From Vibrio pomeroyi (GTDB lineage: Bacteria > Pseudomonadota > Gammaproteobacteria > Enterobacterales > Vibrionaceae): a stretch of 64,000 nt of DNA. This document shows positions 52,738 to 63,316 of the stretch, in pieces. A program made the translations under genes and the position numbers. Below the pieces are notes generated by a model, which was not told where the DNA came from, did not search any database, and saw only the letters and a program-made list of their open reading frames with translations. The DNA is taken from positions 3,534,001 through 3,598,000 of the forward strand of contig NZ_AP025506.1 in the NCBI RefSeq assembly GCF_024347595.1, read 5' to 3'. Position 1 is the stretch's first letter, and every line of letters begins with the position of its first letter.

Positions 52738-53850
52738 TTAGCCTCTCCCCTTTCGAATATAGCCACCGGAAACTGCAACAACATGCCCTGAGAGCTCAAG
52801 CTCTAAAAGCTGCATCATGACTTCATGCACAGGTATATGGGTTCTCTGTGCCAAAATATCAACGGGTGTCGCCTCTAATCCTACGTTAGCTAACAGCTGT
52901 GGAAATGGCAATTGTTCATTTTCACCCTCATTCTGCGTAGGTTCGAATAAGCTCGGCTGCTGATCTATAGACCAGTTTAACAGACTCTTTATTTCAATCA
53001 GAACATCTTGAGCATTTTGCACTAAACATGCTCCAACTTTAATGAGACTGTTACCTCCGCGACTGGTTGGGCTATGAATTGAACCGGGCAGCGCAAACAC
53101 CTCTCTCCCTTGCTCCATCGCATAGCGAGCCGTAATCAAAGAACCACTCTTCTCAGCCGCTTCCACCACTAAAGTGCCTAACGACAAGCCACTTATAATA
53201 CGGTTACGACGAGGGAAATGTTCAGGTCGTGGTTTCGCACATGGGCGAAACTCTGAAATAAGTGCGCCATTTTCACAGATCCTATCGGCTAAGTTTCTGT
53301 GCCGCGCAGGATAAATGGAGTCCAAACCAGAACCTAACACTGCAAAAGTTTCTCCTCCCCTATCCAGGGCACCATCATGAGCGTAACCATCGATGCCTAA
53401 AGCTAAACCACTGGTGACAATCAAGCCATTTTGGACGAACTCTTTGGCGAAGGACTTCGCAGTCTGCAGCCCTTCGAGACTGGCATTGCGACTGCCGACC
53501 ATCGCGATTTGAGGTTCAATCAGCTTCTCAACGTGTCCTTTAACGAAAAGAACACTGGGCGCAGAAGCTATCTCATTGAGCAGTTTGGGATAATGTGAGC
53601 AATTCGGGGTAATGATGTGATGGTTAGGCTGTTTTGCTTGCCATGCTAAGCAAGCCTCCACTTCTCGTGGGGCTTGCTCTCTAAGATAAGAAATTTGCTT
53701 GGCTGACAAACCGATAGCTTGCAGCTGCTGACTTGAGTAGCCAACTATGTTCGAAGGGGAATCGATACTCAGCAGGCGAGAGAGACGTTTGCCACCCAAT
53801 TGCGGAACAAAACTTAGAGTTAGCCAAGCACTCAGTTGTTGCTCATTCAC
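52738..53850 (-). CDS. dprA: DNA processing protein DprA
   Basis: A 370-residue protein that binds incoming single-stranded DNA and loads RecA during natural transformation, for which vibrios are well known. Rossmann-like core: MVGSRNASLEGLQTAKSFAKE, VTSGLALGIDGYAHDGAL, AVLGSGLDSIYPARHRNLA, FPRRNRIISGLSLGTLVVEA and AMEQGREVFALPGSI. N-terminal SAM-like and C-terminal winged-helix regions are present. It overlaps lysM by 4 nt. Confidence 0.95.
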   Translation of the reverse strand: MNEQQLSAWLTLSFVPQLGGKRLSRLLSIDSPSNIVGYSSQQLQAIGLSAKQISYLREQAPREVEACLAWQAKQPNHHIITPNCSHYPKLLNEIASAPSVLFVKGHVEKLIEPQIAMVGSRNASLEGLQTAKSFAKEFVQNGLIVTSGLALGIDGYAHDGALDRGGETFAVLGSGLDSIYPARHRNLADRICENGALISEFRPCAKPRPEHFPRRNRIISGLSLGTLVVEAAEKSGSLITARYAMEQGREVFALPGSIHSPTSRGGNSLIKVGACLVQNAQDVLIEIKSLLNWSIDQQPSLFEPTQNEGENEQLPFPQLLANVGLEATPVDILAQRTHIPVHEVMMQLLELELSGHVVAVSGGYIRKGRG

Positions 53851-54938
53851 TCGGTGCCCTTAACCTCTTCCGTCAAATCAAGATCCAAAGGCGATACCGC
53901 CAGAATGTCATTGCTAACAGGCTTAGAGCTCTGAGTAATCAACGCGAGGCTAAAATACTCATAAGGGCGAATAACCATCAAGCTACCCAGCGAGGTGCTT
54001 GGTAACTGAACTTTATCGCTTGCCGCCGACTCTTTATAGCTGTACTCACCCTGCTTACCAAACACCACAGCACCGCTTTCGCTGAGGGTAAACATAGAAC
54101 CTTGGCGAAGGTTATCCTGTGAACCTTTGTTGATCACTACCACCTGATTCTTCGCGCTGTATTGGCTGCCATCTAATGAGCCCAAGATATTAGCAAATTG
54201 ACCCGCCGCACTAGGTGCAGGATAAAACGTAGTAGAGAGCTTCACCTGATCAACACCAAGTTCAGGTAGCACAAGGTCGTTGAGCAGTACTTCTTGCAGC
54301 TGAGTCTCTATCTGCAAGCTGCTGAACTCAGCATCCACCTCTTTTAAGCGCGCAGTGGCAACCAAACGCAACGAGGTAATATTCGCTTGGGGTTGCTGCC
54401 GTTGGTAGGTTTCAACGGCGCGGTAGATGCCCCACTTTTGATGCTGTTGGGTACCTGATATGAATAACCGGTCTGCACCCGATAAGAAACGTTTGCCATC
54501 ACTGGTTCCTAGTACTCGCTGTGCCGATTCGATATCTTGCTGCTCTACCAAGCGATCAGACTGTAAATACGGTAAAACCAGCCCCTCGTTGACGGTAGGT
54601 ACTGCTTTTTTCTCAGAGACACGAATCTTAGGGCTAAGTTTGATAACGGGTTTGAGGCTTAATACAGGCTCGCCATTAATCCAAACCAAAGACAGTTTAT
54701 CTCCGGGATAAATAAGATGAGGGTTTTCTATCTCTGGATTCACCTGCCATAACCTTGGCCACAGCCATGGGCTATCGAGATACATCGCAGAGATATCCCA
54801 CAAAGTATCGCCCTTAACCACGACATACGCCTCGGGTGCGCCCTTTTTAATGGTTAAAGGTTGCTCACTATTTTCAGCCGTAGCGGCGAACGAAATCGAG
54901 GCAAAAATAAGAGATAAAGCAGGGAATAAATGACGCAT
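53847..54938 (-). CDS. LysM-domain periplasmic protein
   Basis: A 363-residue exported protein. The signal peptide (MRHLFPALSLIFASISFAATA) ends near residue 21. One LysM peptidoglycan-binding domain spans about residues 33-82 (YVVVKGDTLWDISAMYL, NPHLIYPGDKLSLVW). The remaining ~270 residues show no catalytic motif. It is the first gene of lysM-dprA-smg-yrdD and is divergent from def, an arrangement conserved in vibrios and related bacteria. Probably a cell-wall-associated factor. Confidence 0.9.
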   Translation of the reverse strand: MRHLFPALSLIFASISFAATAENSEQPLTIKKGAPEAYVVVKGDTLWDISAMYLDSPWLWPRLWQVNPEIENPHLIYPGDKLSLVWINGEPVLSLKPVIKLSPKIRVSEKKAVPTVNEGLVLPYLQSDRLVEQQDIESAQRVLGTSDGKRFLSGADRLFISGTQQHQKWGIYRAVETYQRQQPQANITSLRLVATARLKEVDAEFSSLQIETQLQEVLLNDLVLPELGVDQVKLSTTFYPAPSAAGQFANILGSLDGSQYSAKNQVVVINKGSQDNLRQGSMFTLSESGAVVFGKQGEYSYKESAASDKVQLPSTSLGSLMVIRPYEYFSLALITQSSKPVSNDILAVSPLDLDLTEEVKGTE

Positions 54939-55078
54939 GACCTAGGTTCCTTGGTCTGAATATATGACATCTGATTGGAGAATTACCTTCAGGATGCTGT
55001 CATTTGACCTCTAAAATGTCTAGAATTGAGCCAACAAGGTTTAAGCTGTTTCGGCACAGTTCAATATTTCGAGTGTAT

Positions 55079-55591
55079 ATGTCTGTATTACAAGTATTAA
55101 CATTACCAGATGATCGTCTACGTACCGTGGCGAAACCGGTAAAAGAAGTTACCCCAGAGATTCAAAAGTTCGTTGATGACATGATTGAAACCATGTACGA
55201 CGAAGAAGGTATCGGCCTTGCGGCAACGCAAGTAGATTTCCACCAACGCATCGTTGTTATCGATATTTCAGAGACGCGTGATGAGCCTATGGTTCTGATC
55301 AACCCTGAAATCACCGAAAAGCGCGGCGAAGATGGTATCGAAGAAGGCTGTCTATCTGTACCAGGCGCTCGAGCTCTAGTACCTCGCGCTGCAGAAGTAA
55401 CGGTTAAAGCATTAGACCGTGACGGCAACGAATTCACATTCGATGCTGATGACCTTCTGGCTATCTGTGTTCAGCACGAACTTGACCACCTAGAAGGCAA
55501 GTTGTTTGTTGATTACCTATCGCCACTAAAGCGTAAACGTATCCAAGATAAGCTAGCGAAAATTAAACGTTTCAACGAGAAACAGGGTTAA
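55079..55591 (+). CDS. def: Peptide deformylase
   Basis: Fe2+ metallohydrolase removing the formyl group from new proteins; 170 residues from the chosen ATG ([14 protein letters not shown]), like E. coli (169). The three motifs are complete: [17 protein letters not shown] with the metal Cys, and [16 protein letters not shown] with the metal His pair and catalytic Glu. A 25-codon upstream extension is rejected. First gene of def-fmt-rsmB. Confidence 0.97.
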   Translation: MSVLQVLTLPDDRLRTVAKPVKEVTPEIQKFVDDMIETMYDEEGIGLAATQVDFHQRIVVIDISETRDEPMVLINPEITEKRGEDGIEEGCLSVPGARALVPRAAEVTVKALDRDGNEFTFDADDLLAICVQHELDHLEGKLFVDYLSPLKRKRIQDKLAKIKRFNEKQG

Positions 55592-55628
55592 TCACCGCTG
55601 CAATTACTAAATTAGAAGGAAGCCTACC

Positions 55629-56576
55629 TTGAGTCAGTCTTTAAGAATTGTCTTCGCAGGTACTCCGGATTTCGCCGCCCGTCACTTGGCGGCGTTGTTG
55701 TCTTCGGAGCATGAAGTTATTGCTGTTTACACACAGCCAGATCGTCCAGCAGGCCGCGGTAAAAAACTGACTGCGAGCCCAGTAAAAAACATCGCACTTG
55801 AAAACAACATTCCGGTTTACCAACCAGAAAACTTCAAGTCAGATGAAGCTAAGCAAGAGCTAGCGGATTTGAATGCTGACATCATGGTTGTTGTAGCGTA
55901 CGGCTTATTGCTTCCACAAGTGGTTTTAGATACACCTCGCTTAGGTTGTATCAATGTGCATGGTTCTATCTTGCCGCGCTGGCGTGGTGCTGCTCCTATC
56001 CAACGCTCTATTTGGGCAGGTGATAAAGAGACAGGCGTAACGATCATGCAGATGGATATAGGCCTTGATACTGGTGACATGCTAAGCATCGCAACGCTAC
56101 CAATTGAAGCGACAGATACCAGTGCTTCAATGTATGAAAAGCTAGCTGGCCTTGGCCCTGATGCGCTTGTTGAGTGTTTGTCTGACATCGCTTCTGGTAA
56201 AGCGGTGGCTGAAAAGCAAGACGACGAACTTGCTAACTACGCGAAGAAGCTAAGTAAAGAAGAAGCGCGTATCAACTGGAGTGATGACGCGGCTCATATT
56301 GAGCGCTGCGTTCGTGCTTTCAACCCATGGCCAATGAGCCACTTTGAAGCTGCGGAAAACAGCATCAAAGTATGGCAAAGCCGTGTGGCAGAGCAAACCA
56401 CTAATAAGCCTGCAGGTACCATTCTGCAAGCGGATAAAACGGGTATCTATGTAGCGACAGGACAAGGTGTACTTGTTCTTGAACAGCTGCAAGTACCAGG
56501 TAAAAAAGCCATGTCAGTTCAGGATATCTTGAACTCTCGTGCAAGCTGGTTTGAAGTTGGAACTCAACTTTCTTAA
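55629..56576 (+). CDS. fmt: Methionyl-tRNA formyltransferase
   Basis: A 315-residue enzyme formylating initiator Met-tRNA with 10-formyl-THF. It uses a TTG start, supported by AAGGA 9 nt upstream. [61 protein letters not shown] with the catalytic Asn/His, and [13 protein letters not shown] are present; a C-terminal tRNA-binding domain follows. It is 37 nt after def; the pair performs the opposite ends of the formyl cycle. Confidence 0.96.
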   Translation: MSQSLRIVFAGTPDFAARHLAALLSSEHEVIAVYTQPDRPAGRGKKLTASPVKNIALENNIPVYQPENFKSDEAKQELADLNADIMVVVAYGLLLPQVVLDTPRLGCINVHGSILPRWRGAAPIQRSIWAGDKETGVTIMQMDIGLDTGDMLSIATLPIEATDTSASMYEKLAGLGPDALVECLSDIASGKAVAEKQDDELANYAKKLSKEEARINWSDDAAHIERCVRAFNPWPMSHFEAAENSIKVWQSRVAEQTTNKPAGTILQADKTGIYVATGQGVLVLEQLQVPGKKAMSVQDILNSRASWFEVGTQLS

Positions 56577-56667
56577 CCGCTTTTAAAGCTGCCATAAGCG
56601 CAGCTTAGAAAACCTTTACGAGGGCAGAGATGCCCTCATGTATTCAAATAAATATTCGGTACCCCTC

Positions 56668-57948
56668 ATGAATGTTCGCGCTGCTGCTGCAAATGTCCTA
56701 TTCCAAGTTGTCGATAAAGGCCACTCTCTTTCACACGCTCTCCCTGCGGCTCAAAAAACGATCCGCCCGCGAGACCACGCTCTATTGCAAGAGATTTGCT
56801 ACGGCGCACTTCGTTACCTGCCTCGTTTAGAGTCAATCGCTAACGAACTGATGGAAAACCCGCTTAAAGGTAAAAAGCGTGTATTCCACCACCTTATTTT
56901 GGTAGGCATTTACCAACTGAGCTTCATGCGCATTCCTTCGCACGCTGCCGTTGCGGAAACCGTTGAGGGCACCAAAACACTGCGTGGACCAAGCCTAAGT
57001 GGTTTGATCAACGCGGTATTGCGTAGCTATCTACGTGACCAAGAAGAGCTGGATGAAAAAGCGGTTAGCCACAATGCGGGCAAATATGGCCACCCAAGCT
57101 GGATTCTAAAAATGCTTCAAGAGAGCTACCCAGATCAATGGGAGCAACTGGTTGAAGCAAACAACAGCAAGGCACCAATGTGGTTGCGCGTAAACCGCCA
57201 ACACCACACGCGTGACGAGTATGTTGAACTGCTTAAAAACGAAAACATTGAATACACACTGCACCCAGAAGCGGCGGATGCCATAAAATTAGCGGCACCT
57301 TGCGATGTGACTTTACTACCGGGCTTCGACAGAGGTTGGGTATCAGTACAAGATGCAGCGGCTCAGCTTTCTGTAGATTACCTAACACCAAAAGATGGTG
57401 AACTAATCCTAGATTGTTGTGCAGCGCCAGGCGGTAAAACCGCACACATTCTTGAGCACACCAATGACACTGAAGTGGTTGCTATTGACTGTGATATTAA
57501 ACGCCTAGACCGTGTTTACGATAACCTTGAACGCCTACAACTGCGTGCCGACGTAATTTGTGGCGACGCTCGCTACCCTGAAGAGTGGTGGATGGGCGAT
57601 AAGTTCGACCGTATCCTACTTGATGCGCCTTGTTCAGCGACAGGTGTAATCCGCCGTCACCCTGACATCAAGTGGCTACGCCGTGCATCTGATATTGATG
57701 CACTCGCTGAGCTACAAAGTGAGATCATGGATGCAATGTGGCGTCAGTTGAAAGAAGGCGGCACCATGGTTTACGCGACATGTTCTATCACACCGCAAGA
57801 GAACGTTCTGCAAGTGAAAGCTTTCCTAGAACGTACCAAAAATGCAACGCTAGTTGGGTCTGATATCGAAAATCCGGGTCGTCAAATACTACCTGGTGAA
57901 GAAGATATGGATGGCTTCTACTACGCAGTTCTAGTAAAACAGGCATAA
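56668..57948 (+). CDS. rsmB: 16S rRNA m5C967 methyltransferase RsmB
   Basis: A 426-residue enzyme: N-terminal NusB-like domain ([37 protein letters not shown]) and C-terminal SAM-dependent methyltransferase with [16 protein letters not shown], and the catalytic cysteines in [16 protein letters not shown] and [11 protein letters not shown]. The start is uncertain: an ATG 30 nt upstream (56638) sits right at the end of a perfect hairpin, and neither start has a clear ribosome site. The shorter form fits the family better. Third gene of def-fmt-rsmB. Confidence 0.93.
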   Translation: MNVRAAAANVLFQVVDKGHSLSHALPAAQKTIRPRDHALLQEICYGALRYLPRLESIANELMENPLKGKKRVFHHLILVGIYQLSFMRIPSHAAVAETVEGTKTLRGPSLSGLINAVLRSYLRDQEELDEKAVSHNAGKYGHPSWILKMLQESYPDQWEQLVEANNSKAPMWLRVNRQHHTRDEYVELLKNENIEYTLHPEAADAIKLAAPCDVTLLPGFDRGWVSVQDAAAQLSVDYLTPKDGELILDCCAAPGGKTAHILEHTNDTEVVAIDCDIKRLDRVYDNLERLQLRADVICGDARYPEEWWMGDKFDRILLDAPCSATGVIRRHPDIKWLRRASDIDALAELQSEIMDAMWRQLKEGGTMVYATCSITPQENVLQVKAFLERTKNATLVGSDIENPGRQILPGEEDMDGFYYAVLVKQA

Positions 57949-57953
57949 CAACT

Positions 57954-57988
57954 AACAGCGGCTAAGAATTTATTTCTTAGCCGCTGTT
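57954..57988 (+). terminator. Terminator after rsmB
   Basis: Perfect long stem AACAGCGGCTAAGAA / TTCTTAGCCGCTGTT with a 5-nt loop, then a T-rich stretch. Confidence 0.85.
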
Positions 57989-58057
57989 TCTTTCTAGTGC
58001 ATTATCGAAGCAAAATGAAATCACTAGAATTACAAAGGCAAAAATAAGAGAAAGGCT

Positions 58058-59434
58058 ATGAAGATCATTATCCTAGGTGCTGGACAAGTAGGCGGTACCC
58101 TTGCTGAAAACCTAGTAGGTGAAAACAATGACATCACGATCGTCGACCGTAATGCCGACCGACTGCGTGAACTTCAAGACAAATATGACCTTAGGGTTGT
58201 AAACGGCTATGCCAGCCACCCGAACACACTACGTGAAGCGGGTGCACAAGATGCCGACATGTTGGTTGCCGTAACCAACATGGATGAAACCAACATGGCC
58301 GCATGTCAGGTTGCCTTCTCTCTTTTCAACACGCCAAACCGAATTGCCCGTATTCGTTCTCCACAATATTTAGAAGAGAAAGAAGCACTGTTCAAATCAG
58401 GTGCTATCCCGGTTGATCACTTGATCGCACCGGAAGAGCTGGTGACCAGCTACATCGAACGTTTGATCCAATATCCAGGTGCACTACAAGTAGTGAGCTT
58501 TGCAGAACAGAAAGTGAGCCTGGTGGCAGTAAAAGCCTACTACGGTGGTCCACTGGTTGGTAATGCACTGTCTGCTTTGCGTGAGCACATGCCACACATC
58601 GATACTCGTGTTGCAGCTATCTTCCGTCAAGGTCGCCCTATTCGCCCGCAAGGCACCACCATCATTGAAGCTGATGATGAAGTGTTCTTTGTAGCGGCAA
58701 GTAACCACATCCGCTCAGTAATGAGTGAACTGCAACGCCTAGAGAAACCATACCGCCGCATCATGATTGTCGGTGGTGGTAACATTGGTGCAAGCTTGGC
58801 GAAACGCCTTGAGCAGAGCTACAGCATCAAGCTTATCGAGCGCAGCTACACACGAGCAGAGAAGCTGTCGGAAGAATTAGAAAACACCATCGTATTCTGT
58901 GGTGATGCGGCAGACCAAGAGCTGCTAACCGAAGAGAACATCGATCAAGTTGATGTGTTCATCGCCCTAACCAATGAAGATGAAACCAACATCATGTCTG
59001 CGATGCTGGCTAAGCGCATGGGCGCCAAGAAGGTAATGGTACTAATTCAACGTGGTGCTTACGTCGACCTTGTGCAGGGTGGTGTGATTGATATTGCGAT
59101 CTCTCCACAGCAAGCGACCATTTCTGCGCTGCTTACTCACGTTCGTCGTGCAGATATTGTTAACGTATCATCTCTACGTCGCGGCGCTGCAGAGGCTATC
59201 GAAGCCATTGCTCACGGTGACGAAACCACATCGAAGGTCGTGGGCCGAGCAATTGGCGACATCAAACTACCACCGGGCACCACTATTGGTGCGATTGTTC
59301 GCGGGGAAGAGGTACTTATCGCGCACGATAGAACCGTAATCGAACAGGATGACCACGTAGTGATGTTCCTAGTGGACAAGAAATACGTACCTGATGTTGA
59401 GTCTCTATTCCAACCGAGCCCGTTCTTCTTATAG
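58058..59434 (+). CDS. trkA: Trk system potassium regulatory protein TrkA
   Basis: Cytoplasmic NAD(H)-binding regulator of the Trk potassium channel, 458 residues, exactly the E. coli length. Two RCK units: [20 protein letters not shown] (1-20) with a TrkA_C domain, and [19 protein letters not shown] near residue 236 with a second TrkA_C domain. Paired elements [20 protein letters not shown] and [20 protein letters not shown] show the duplication. It is 80 nt before trkH. Confidence 0.96.
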   Translation: MKIIILGAGQVGGTLAENLVGENNDITIVDRNADRLRELQDKYDLRVVNGYASHPNTLREAGAQDADMLVAVTNMDETNMAACQVAFSLFNTPNRIARIRSPQYLEEKEALFKSGAIPVDHLIAPEELVTSYIERLIQYPGALQVVSFAEQKVSLVAVKAYYGGPLVGNALSALREHMPHIDTRVAAIFRQGRPIRPQGTTIIEADDEVFFVAASNHIRSVMSELQRLEKPYRRIMIVGGGNIGASLAKRLEQSYSIKLIERSYTRAEKLSEELENTIVFCGDAADQELLTEENIDQVDVFIALTNEDETNIMSAMLAKRMGAKKVMVLIQRGAYVDLVQGGVIDIAISPQQATISALLTHVRRADIVNVSSLRRGAAEAIEAIAHGDETTSKVVGRAIGDIKLPPGTTIGAIVRGEEVLIAHDRTVIEQDDHVVMFLVDKKYVPDVESLFQPSPFFL

Positions 59435-59513
59435 CCTTGTTCTCGTAAGCTTCTTCTCGCAACCTTCTAATGTGAGAACGAAGCTCCGACACAAAGCGAT
59501 GGTCTATTAAGCT

Positions 59514-60959
59514 ATGGTCAACTTTCGTCCGATATTATTAGTGATAGGGTTAGTGTTATCAAAACTCGCCCTTTTCATGTACATCCCCACATTGGTAGCC
59601 TTCTTTACTGGCACCGGTGGCTTCCTCGAGTTTGGTCAATCGGTAGTGATCACGCACATCGTCGCGTTCATCTGCTTGAGTTTAGGCCGTTCAGCTAAGT
59701 TCCGACTTGGGGTGCGGGACATGTTCCTGATTACCTCCCTAGTGTGGACAATAGCCAGTGCCTTCGCCGCACTGCCATTTGTGTTCATCAACCATATCAG
59801 CTTCACGGACGCCTACTTTGAAACCATGTCTGGTATCACCACGACAGGCTCGACCGTATTAAGCGGCTTAGACAGCATGGCACCAAGCATTCTGCTGTGG
59901 CGTTCAATCTTGCAATGGTTAGGTGGCATCGGCTTCATCGTAATGGCGGTAGCGGTACTGCCAATGCTCAACGTCGGTGGTATGCGCCTCTTCCAAACGG
60001 AATCATCCGATTGGTCAGATAAAAGCAGCCCAAGAGCAAAAACCGTCGCCAAGAACATTGTAGCGGTTTATCTGGTATTAACTGGCTTGTGCTTGGTGAG
60101 CTACCTGTTTGCAGGAATGAGCGTGTTTGACGCCATTAACCACTCATTCACTACGCTTTCTACAGGCGGTTACTCAACCTCAGATGGCTCAATGAACCAC
60201 TTCTCGAACAGCGCTCATTGGGTGGGCACCGTGTTCATGTTCTTAGGTGGCCTACCATTCCTACTCTTTGTCAGTGCACTGCGCGGTAGAAAGCTCTCTA
60301 TCCTCTACAAAGATGCCCAAGTGAGAGGCTTCGCTTACCTATTCTTAGTCACCAGTGCTGTGATCTCCACGTGGCTGGTGGTTAGAGATGGCTACACAGT
60401 ATTGGATGCACTACGTGTCTCGATGTTCAACATCGTGTCGGTTGTAACAACCACAGGCTTTGGCTTGGAAGACTTCACAGCGTGGGGCGCTCTACCAACC
60501 ACTTTGTTTGCCTTCCTGATGATGGCTGGTGCTTGTTCTGGTTCAACTTCTGGTGGTATCAAAATCTTCCGCTTCCAGATAGCGATGACTATGCTTCACA
60601 AACAGATGATGAAGCTGATTCACCCATCAGGCGTATTTGTTCAACGCTATAATCAACGCCCTGTAAGCGACGACATCGTGCGTTCGTTGGTAGCGTTTGG
60701 TTTGATGTTCTTTATTACGATCATCTTAATCGCTGGTGGTTTGAGTGCGATGGGTTTAGACCCAATCACCAGTATCTCAGGCGCTATTACCGCGGTAGCT
60801 AATGTTGGCCCGGGTATGGGCAGCGTGATTGGCCCGACAGGTAACTTTGCTCCCCTACCAGACGCCGCTAAGTGGTTATTAAGCCTTGGTATGTTGATGG
60901 GAAGGCTTGAGATACTGACGCTGATCGTTCTATTCTTCCCAGCCTTCTGGCGACGCTAA
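59514..60959 (+). CDS. trkH: Trk potassium channel subunit TrkH
   Basis: A 481-residue inner-membrane channel protein with four pseudo-repeated M1-P-M2 units. The filter-like segments are visible: MSGITTTGSTVLSGLDSM, HSFTTLSTGGYSTSDGSM, SVVTTTGFGLEDFTAWG and TAVANVGPGMGSVIGPTGN; SGSTSGGIKIFRFQ forms the intramembrane loop region. It takes up potassium together with TrkA. The DUF3157 gene follows after 26 nt. Confidence 0.96.
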   Translation: MVNFRPILLVIGLVLSKLALFMYIPTLVAFFTGTGGFLEFGQSVVITHIVAFICLSLGRSAKFRLGVRDMFLITSLVWTIASAFAALPFVFINHISFTDAYFETMSGITTTGSTVLSGLDSMAPSILLWRSILQWLGGIGFIVMAVAVLPMLNVGGMRLFQTESSDWSDKSSPRAKTVAKNIVAVYLVLTGLCLVSYLFAGMSVFDAINHSFTTLSTGGYSTSDGSMNHFSNSAHWVGTVFMFLGGLPFLLFVSALRGRKLSILYKDAQVRGFAYLFLVTSAVISTWLVVRDGYTVLDALRVSMFNIVSVVTTTGFGLEDFTAWGALPTTLFAFLMMAGACSGSTSGGIKIFRFQIAMTMLHKQMMKLIHPSGVFVQRYNQRPVSDDIVRSLVAFGLMFFITIILIAGGLSAMGLDPITSISGAITAVANVGPGMGSVIGPTGNFAPLPDAAKWLLSLGMLMGRLEILTLIVLFFPAFWRR

Positions 60960-60985
60960 TTGCACGAATATTTAAGGAAACAGAG

Positions 60986-61561
60986 ATGAAATCATACCTA
61001 CTTATCGCAAGCGCACTGCTAAGCAGTTCAGCCTTCGCCGACCAAATGGTAACTCTTCAAGATGGAAAACAGATACTGCTGAAAGATGACTTTACTTGGC
61101 AGTACGTGGCAGAGAAGCAAGCGGAGGAAGTAGCGACAACATCAGAGATCGCCGTACCTGTCGCAGCAGCGCCTGTTGTGGCAGTTCCAGTTGCGACCAA
61201 CGTGCGTGGTACAACGATTGTCGTTGATAGCAAAAAGCCAAGCTTACAGCTATCGCAATCAGGGGTTGATGTAGTGCTAGGCGCGAGTCACTATGAAGAT
61301 GGTGAGCTGATTATCCCAACCGCGATTACCAACCAAAGCACACAAGCCGTGATCTTAGTGTCGGTAAAACTCGGTCTGTATTCAGCGAGCGGTGAATTGT
61401 TAGAAGAGAAAACCGTAGCCGTTTGGAAATCAATTAAGCGTATGGCAGATACCTACCTTCGACCAAAAACAGATGCCGAAGGTACTTCTATCAAGCTAGC
61501 AGTTGAACAGTACCCTGAGTACCAAATCAAAGCTGAAATCGTTGAAGTGCTGACTCGTTAA
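60986..61561 (+). CDS. Exported DUF3157 family protein
   Basis: A 191-residue secreted protein. The signal peptide ([18 protein letters not shown]) ends at residue 18. It begins with an SH3-like stretch ([20 protein letters not shown]), has a low-complexity Val/Ala/Pro linker (~residues 50-70) and a predicted beta-rich domain. It resembles the DUF3157 group of vibrios (from memory). Function unknown. It starts 26 nt after trkH with TTAAGGA upstream and overlaps the convergent hemolysin III gene by 4 nt. Confidence 0.8.
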   Translation: MKSYLLIASALLSSSAFADQMVTLQDGKQILLKDDFTWQYVAEKQAEEVATTSEIAVPVAAAPVVAVPVATNVRGTTIVVDSKKPSLQLSQSGVDVVLGASHYEDGELIIPTAITNQSTQAVILVSVKLGLYSASGELLEEKTVAVWKSIKRMADTYLRPKTDAEGTSIKLAVEQYPEYQIKAEIVEVLTR

Positions 61562-62211
61562 ACCGGAGTCACATACAGATAGATAGCGAAGAAATGGCAA
61601 GCGCAGCCCGCCAACACAAACAAGTGCCAGATGGCATGATTGTAAGGGATGCGTTTTGCCACATAGAAAATCACACCCAGCGAGTAAATCACACCACCGA
61701 GTGCTAGTAGCACTAAACCACCCATCTCGATATTCATTGCCAGTTGATACACCACAATCAATGACAACCAACCCATCGCCAAGTAAGTCACCAGTGACAA
61801 CCGCTTAAATCGGTAGACGAAGGCAATCTTCATAATGATGCCCACCAACGCGATTCCCCAAATCACCGCCATCAAGCCCATCGCTAATGGTGTTCTTAAA
61901 CTTACCAATAAAAATGGCGTGTAACTGCCCGCGATCAGTAAGTAGATCGCACAGTGATCGAGGGTTTTCAGTAGGCGTTTAGTCTTTTCTGTGGTGATCG
62001 AGTGATAAAGCGTGGAAGCAAGGAAAAGTAGGATAATACTGCTGCCATACACCGCCATGCTCGCAATAGTCAGCATGTCGGCTTGATGGTCAAACGCACG
62101 AATCAGTAGCAGGATTAAACCAACCACGCCAAGCACAACACCCAAGCCATGGGTTATCGCATTGGCGCGTTCTTCGATGTCACTGTATTCGCTCGCCGAT
62201 GATGCAGACAT
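61558..62211 (-). CDS. Hemolysin III / PAQR-family membrane protein
   Basis: A 217-residue, seven-span membrane protein of the hemolysin III (YqfA, progestin/adiponectin receptor-like) family. Diagnostic elements: [46 protein letters not shown] and [20 protein letters not shown]; the histidines in these motifs are the probable zinc ligands and form a hydrolase-like site in the superfamily. True haemolysis is doubtful. A perfect palindrome (62257-62280) covers its likely promoter. Confidence 0.92.
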   Translation of the reverse strand: MSASSASEYSDIEERANAITHGLGVVLGVVGLILLLIRAFDHQADMLTIASMAVYGSSIILLFLASTLYHSITTEKTKRLLKTLDHCAIYLLIAGSYTPFLLVSLRTPLAMGLMAVIWGIALVGIIMKIAFVYRFKRLSLVTYLAMGWLSLIVVYQLAMNIEMGGLVLLALGGVIYSLGVIFYVAKRIPYNHAIWHLFVLAGCACHFFAIYLYVTPV

Positions 62212-62256
62212 GATTATCCTACTAGAGTAAATGTTCGATTTGCCTAGTATTGCACA

Positions 62257-62280
62257 TTAAGCTTACACGTGTAAGCTTAA
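62257..62280. promoter_or_regulatory. 24-bp palindromic operator upstream of the hemolysin III gene
   Basis: A perfect 24-bp palindrome with core AAGCTTACACGTGTAAGCTT. On the minus strand it contains a -35-like TTACAC placed 17 bp from AATACT. The TTACA/TGTAA arms look like a TetR-type operator. No T run follows, so it is not a terminator. Confidence 0.6.
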
Positions 62281-62367
62281 ATTTTTATGACATCTTTTAT
62301 GGCATTAATAACGCCTAAACAGTGTGATGAAGCTAAGTTCTCTAAAGCTAAAGAACCAAAGAGCTAA

Positions 62368-63159
62368 CTAAGAAGCGTTGTCTAGATAATCAAGCACCAT
62401 CTTGCCTGCATCTTGTGGTGACGTATCCAATGGTACACTCAATTGACGCTGCAGCTGGCCAATGCCTAATAAGCTCGCCAACATGCCTTTTGCACCATCG
62501 CGATTACGGTCTATCTCAAACCACAACTTAAGCTCGGTTTCATCACGATGAGCCACCACTTCCAATTCACGCCAGCGACCATGATATGGGCCAGTGGTAG
62601 GAACAAACTCAAACTCTTGAACAAATGGCAGTTCAAAGCCCTCTACCGCTTCACACTCAACTTGGCGAATGCGTAGACCTTGAGCTTCTAGTTCATTAAA
62701 AATACCATCAAGAAGTGCATCAGGGCGAACCGTTAAAATATCCTTATCCGATGGGTCAATCGCCATCGCAATGTCTAATCCGGTTTCAAGCCATACTTTT
62801 GAATCGCCGATCGTCACCGGGGTATTCAACGGAACATCAAACTCACACTCGAAATCACGGGTTTCACCCGGCTGAATAACAAAAGCATACGGCAGGCTCC
62901 ATTTGGCCAACGAATATGTCTGGTGCATTCGACGCTTTTGACCGCCCTCTTGTCTCTGCGAATTCCTGGTGACTTCTTTGACATAACGACAGCACAGATT
63001 GAGATCGATGTTGTCGATCTCCTGTGGTTGAGCGCCACCATACACATGCACAATAATGCTCGCCTTTTGCCCTGGATAAAGCACTTCCTGTTGCAATACA
63101 GAATCCACCTTGGCAGACCCAATACCAAAACTTGCTAACGTTTTCTTTAAGAACGACAT
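62368..63159 (-). CDS. Spo0M/SpoOM family protein
   Basis: A 263-residue cytoplasmic protein with an arrestin-like beta-sandwich fold: MSFLKKTLASFGIGSAKVDSVL, VLYPGQKASIIVHVYGGAQPQEID, IQPGETRDFECEFDVPLNTPVTIGDSKVWLETGLDIAMAIDP. In Bacillus, Spo0M affects sporulation and cell shape; its role in non-sporulating vibrios is unknown. AAGGAGG stands 5 nt before the chosen ATG. It is transcribed toward the hemolysin III gene, 156 nt away, but that gene has its own promoter-like region. Confidence 0.9.
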   Translation of the reverse strand: MSFLKKTLASFGIGSAKVDSVLQQEVLYPGQKASIIVHVYGGAQPQEIDNIDLNLCCRYVKEVTRNSQRQEGGQKRRMHQTYSLAKWSLPYAFVIQPGETRDFECEFDVPLNTPVTIGDSKVWLETGLDIAMAIDPSDKDILTVRPDALLDGIFNELEAQGLRIRQVECEAVEGFELPFVQEFEFVPTTGPYHGRWRELEVVAHRDETELKLWFEIDRNRDGAKGMLASLLGIGQLQRQLSVPLDTSPQDAGKMVLDYLDNAS

Positions 63160-63165
63160 ATGCAC

Positions 63166-63302
63166 CTCCTTTAAAGCATCATCTTAAGCCTGAAAGAGGT
63201 TCAAACTCAAATATACTGCTCACACTATTTTAGCTCTAATATCGTCTATTTATCACTCAGGCGTCGATCGATAAGTTAGATAGTGATAATCTAAGCCTTG
63301 AT
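63166..63302. other. Region between spo0M and the small ORFs
   Basis: Promoter region of the divergent spo0M gene. It contains an inverted repeat TATCACT (63251-63257) / AGTGATA (63282-63288) and ends in a perfect 18-bp palindrome at 63299-63316. No gene is seen. Confidence 0.4.
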
Positions 63303-63316
63303 ATGCATGCATATCA
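63299..63316. promoter_or_regulatory. 18-bp perfect palindrome
   Basis: TGATATGCATGCATATCA overlaps the first codons of the candidate small ORF at 63303. Possible operator for the small ORFs or spo0M. Confidence 0.4.

Noticed and set aside
62266-62271. CACGTG core as a fourth parS site
   Set aside because: Flanks (TTA...TAA) do not match TGTTY...RAACA; it is part of a different palindrome. CACGTG at 9384 and 60369 was rejected for the same reason.
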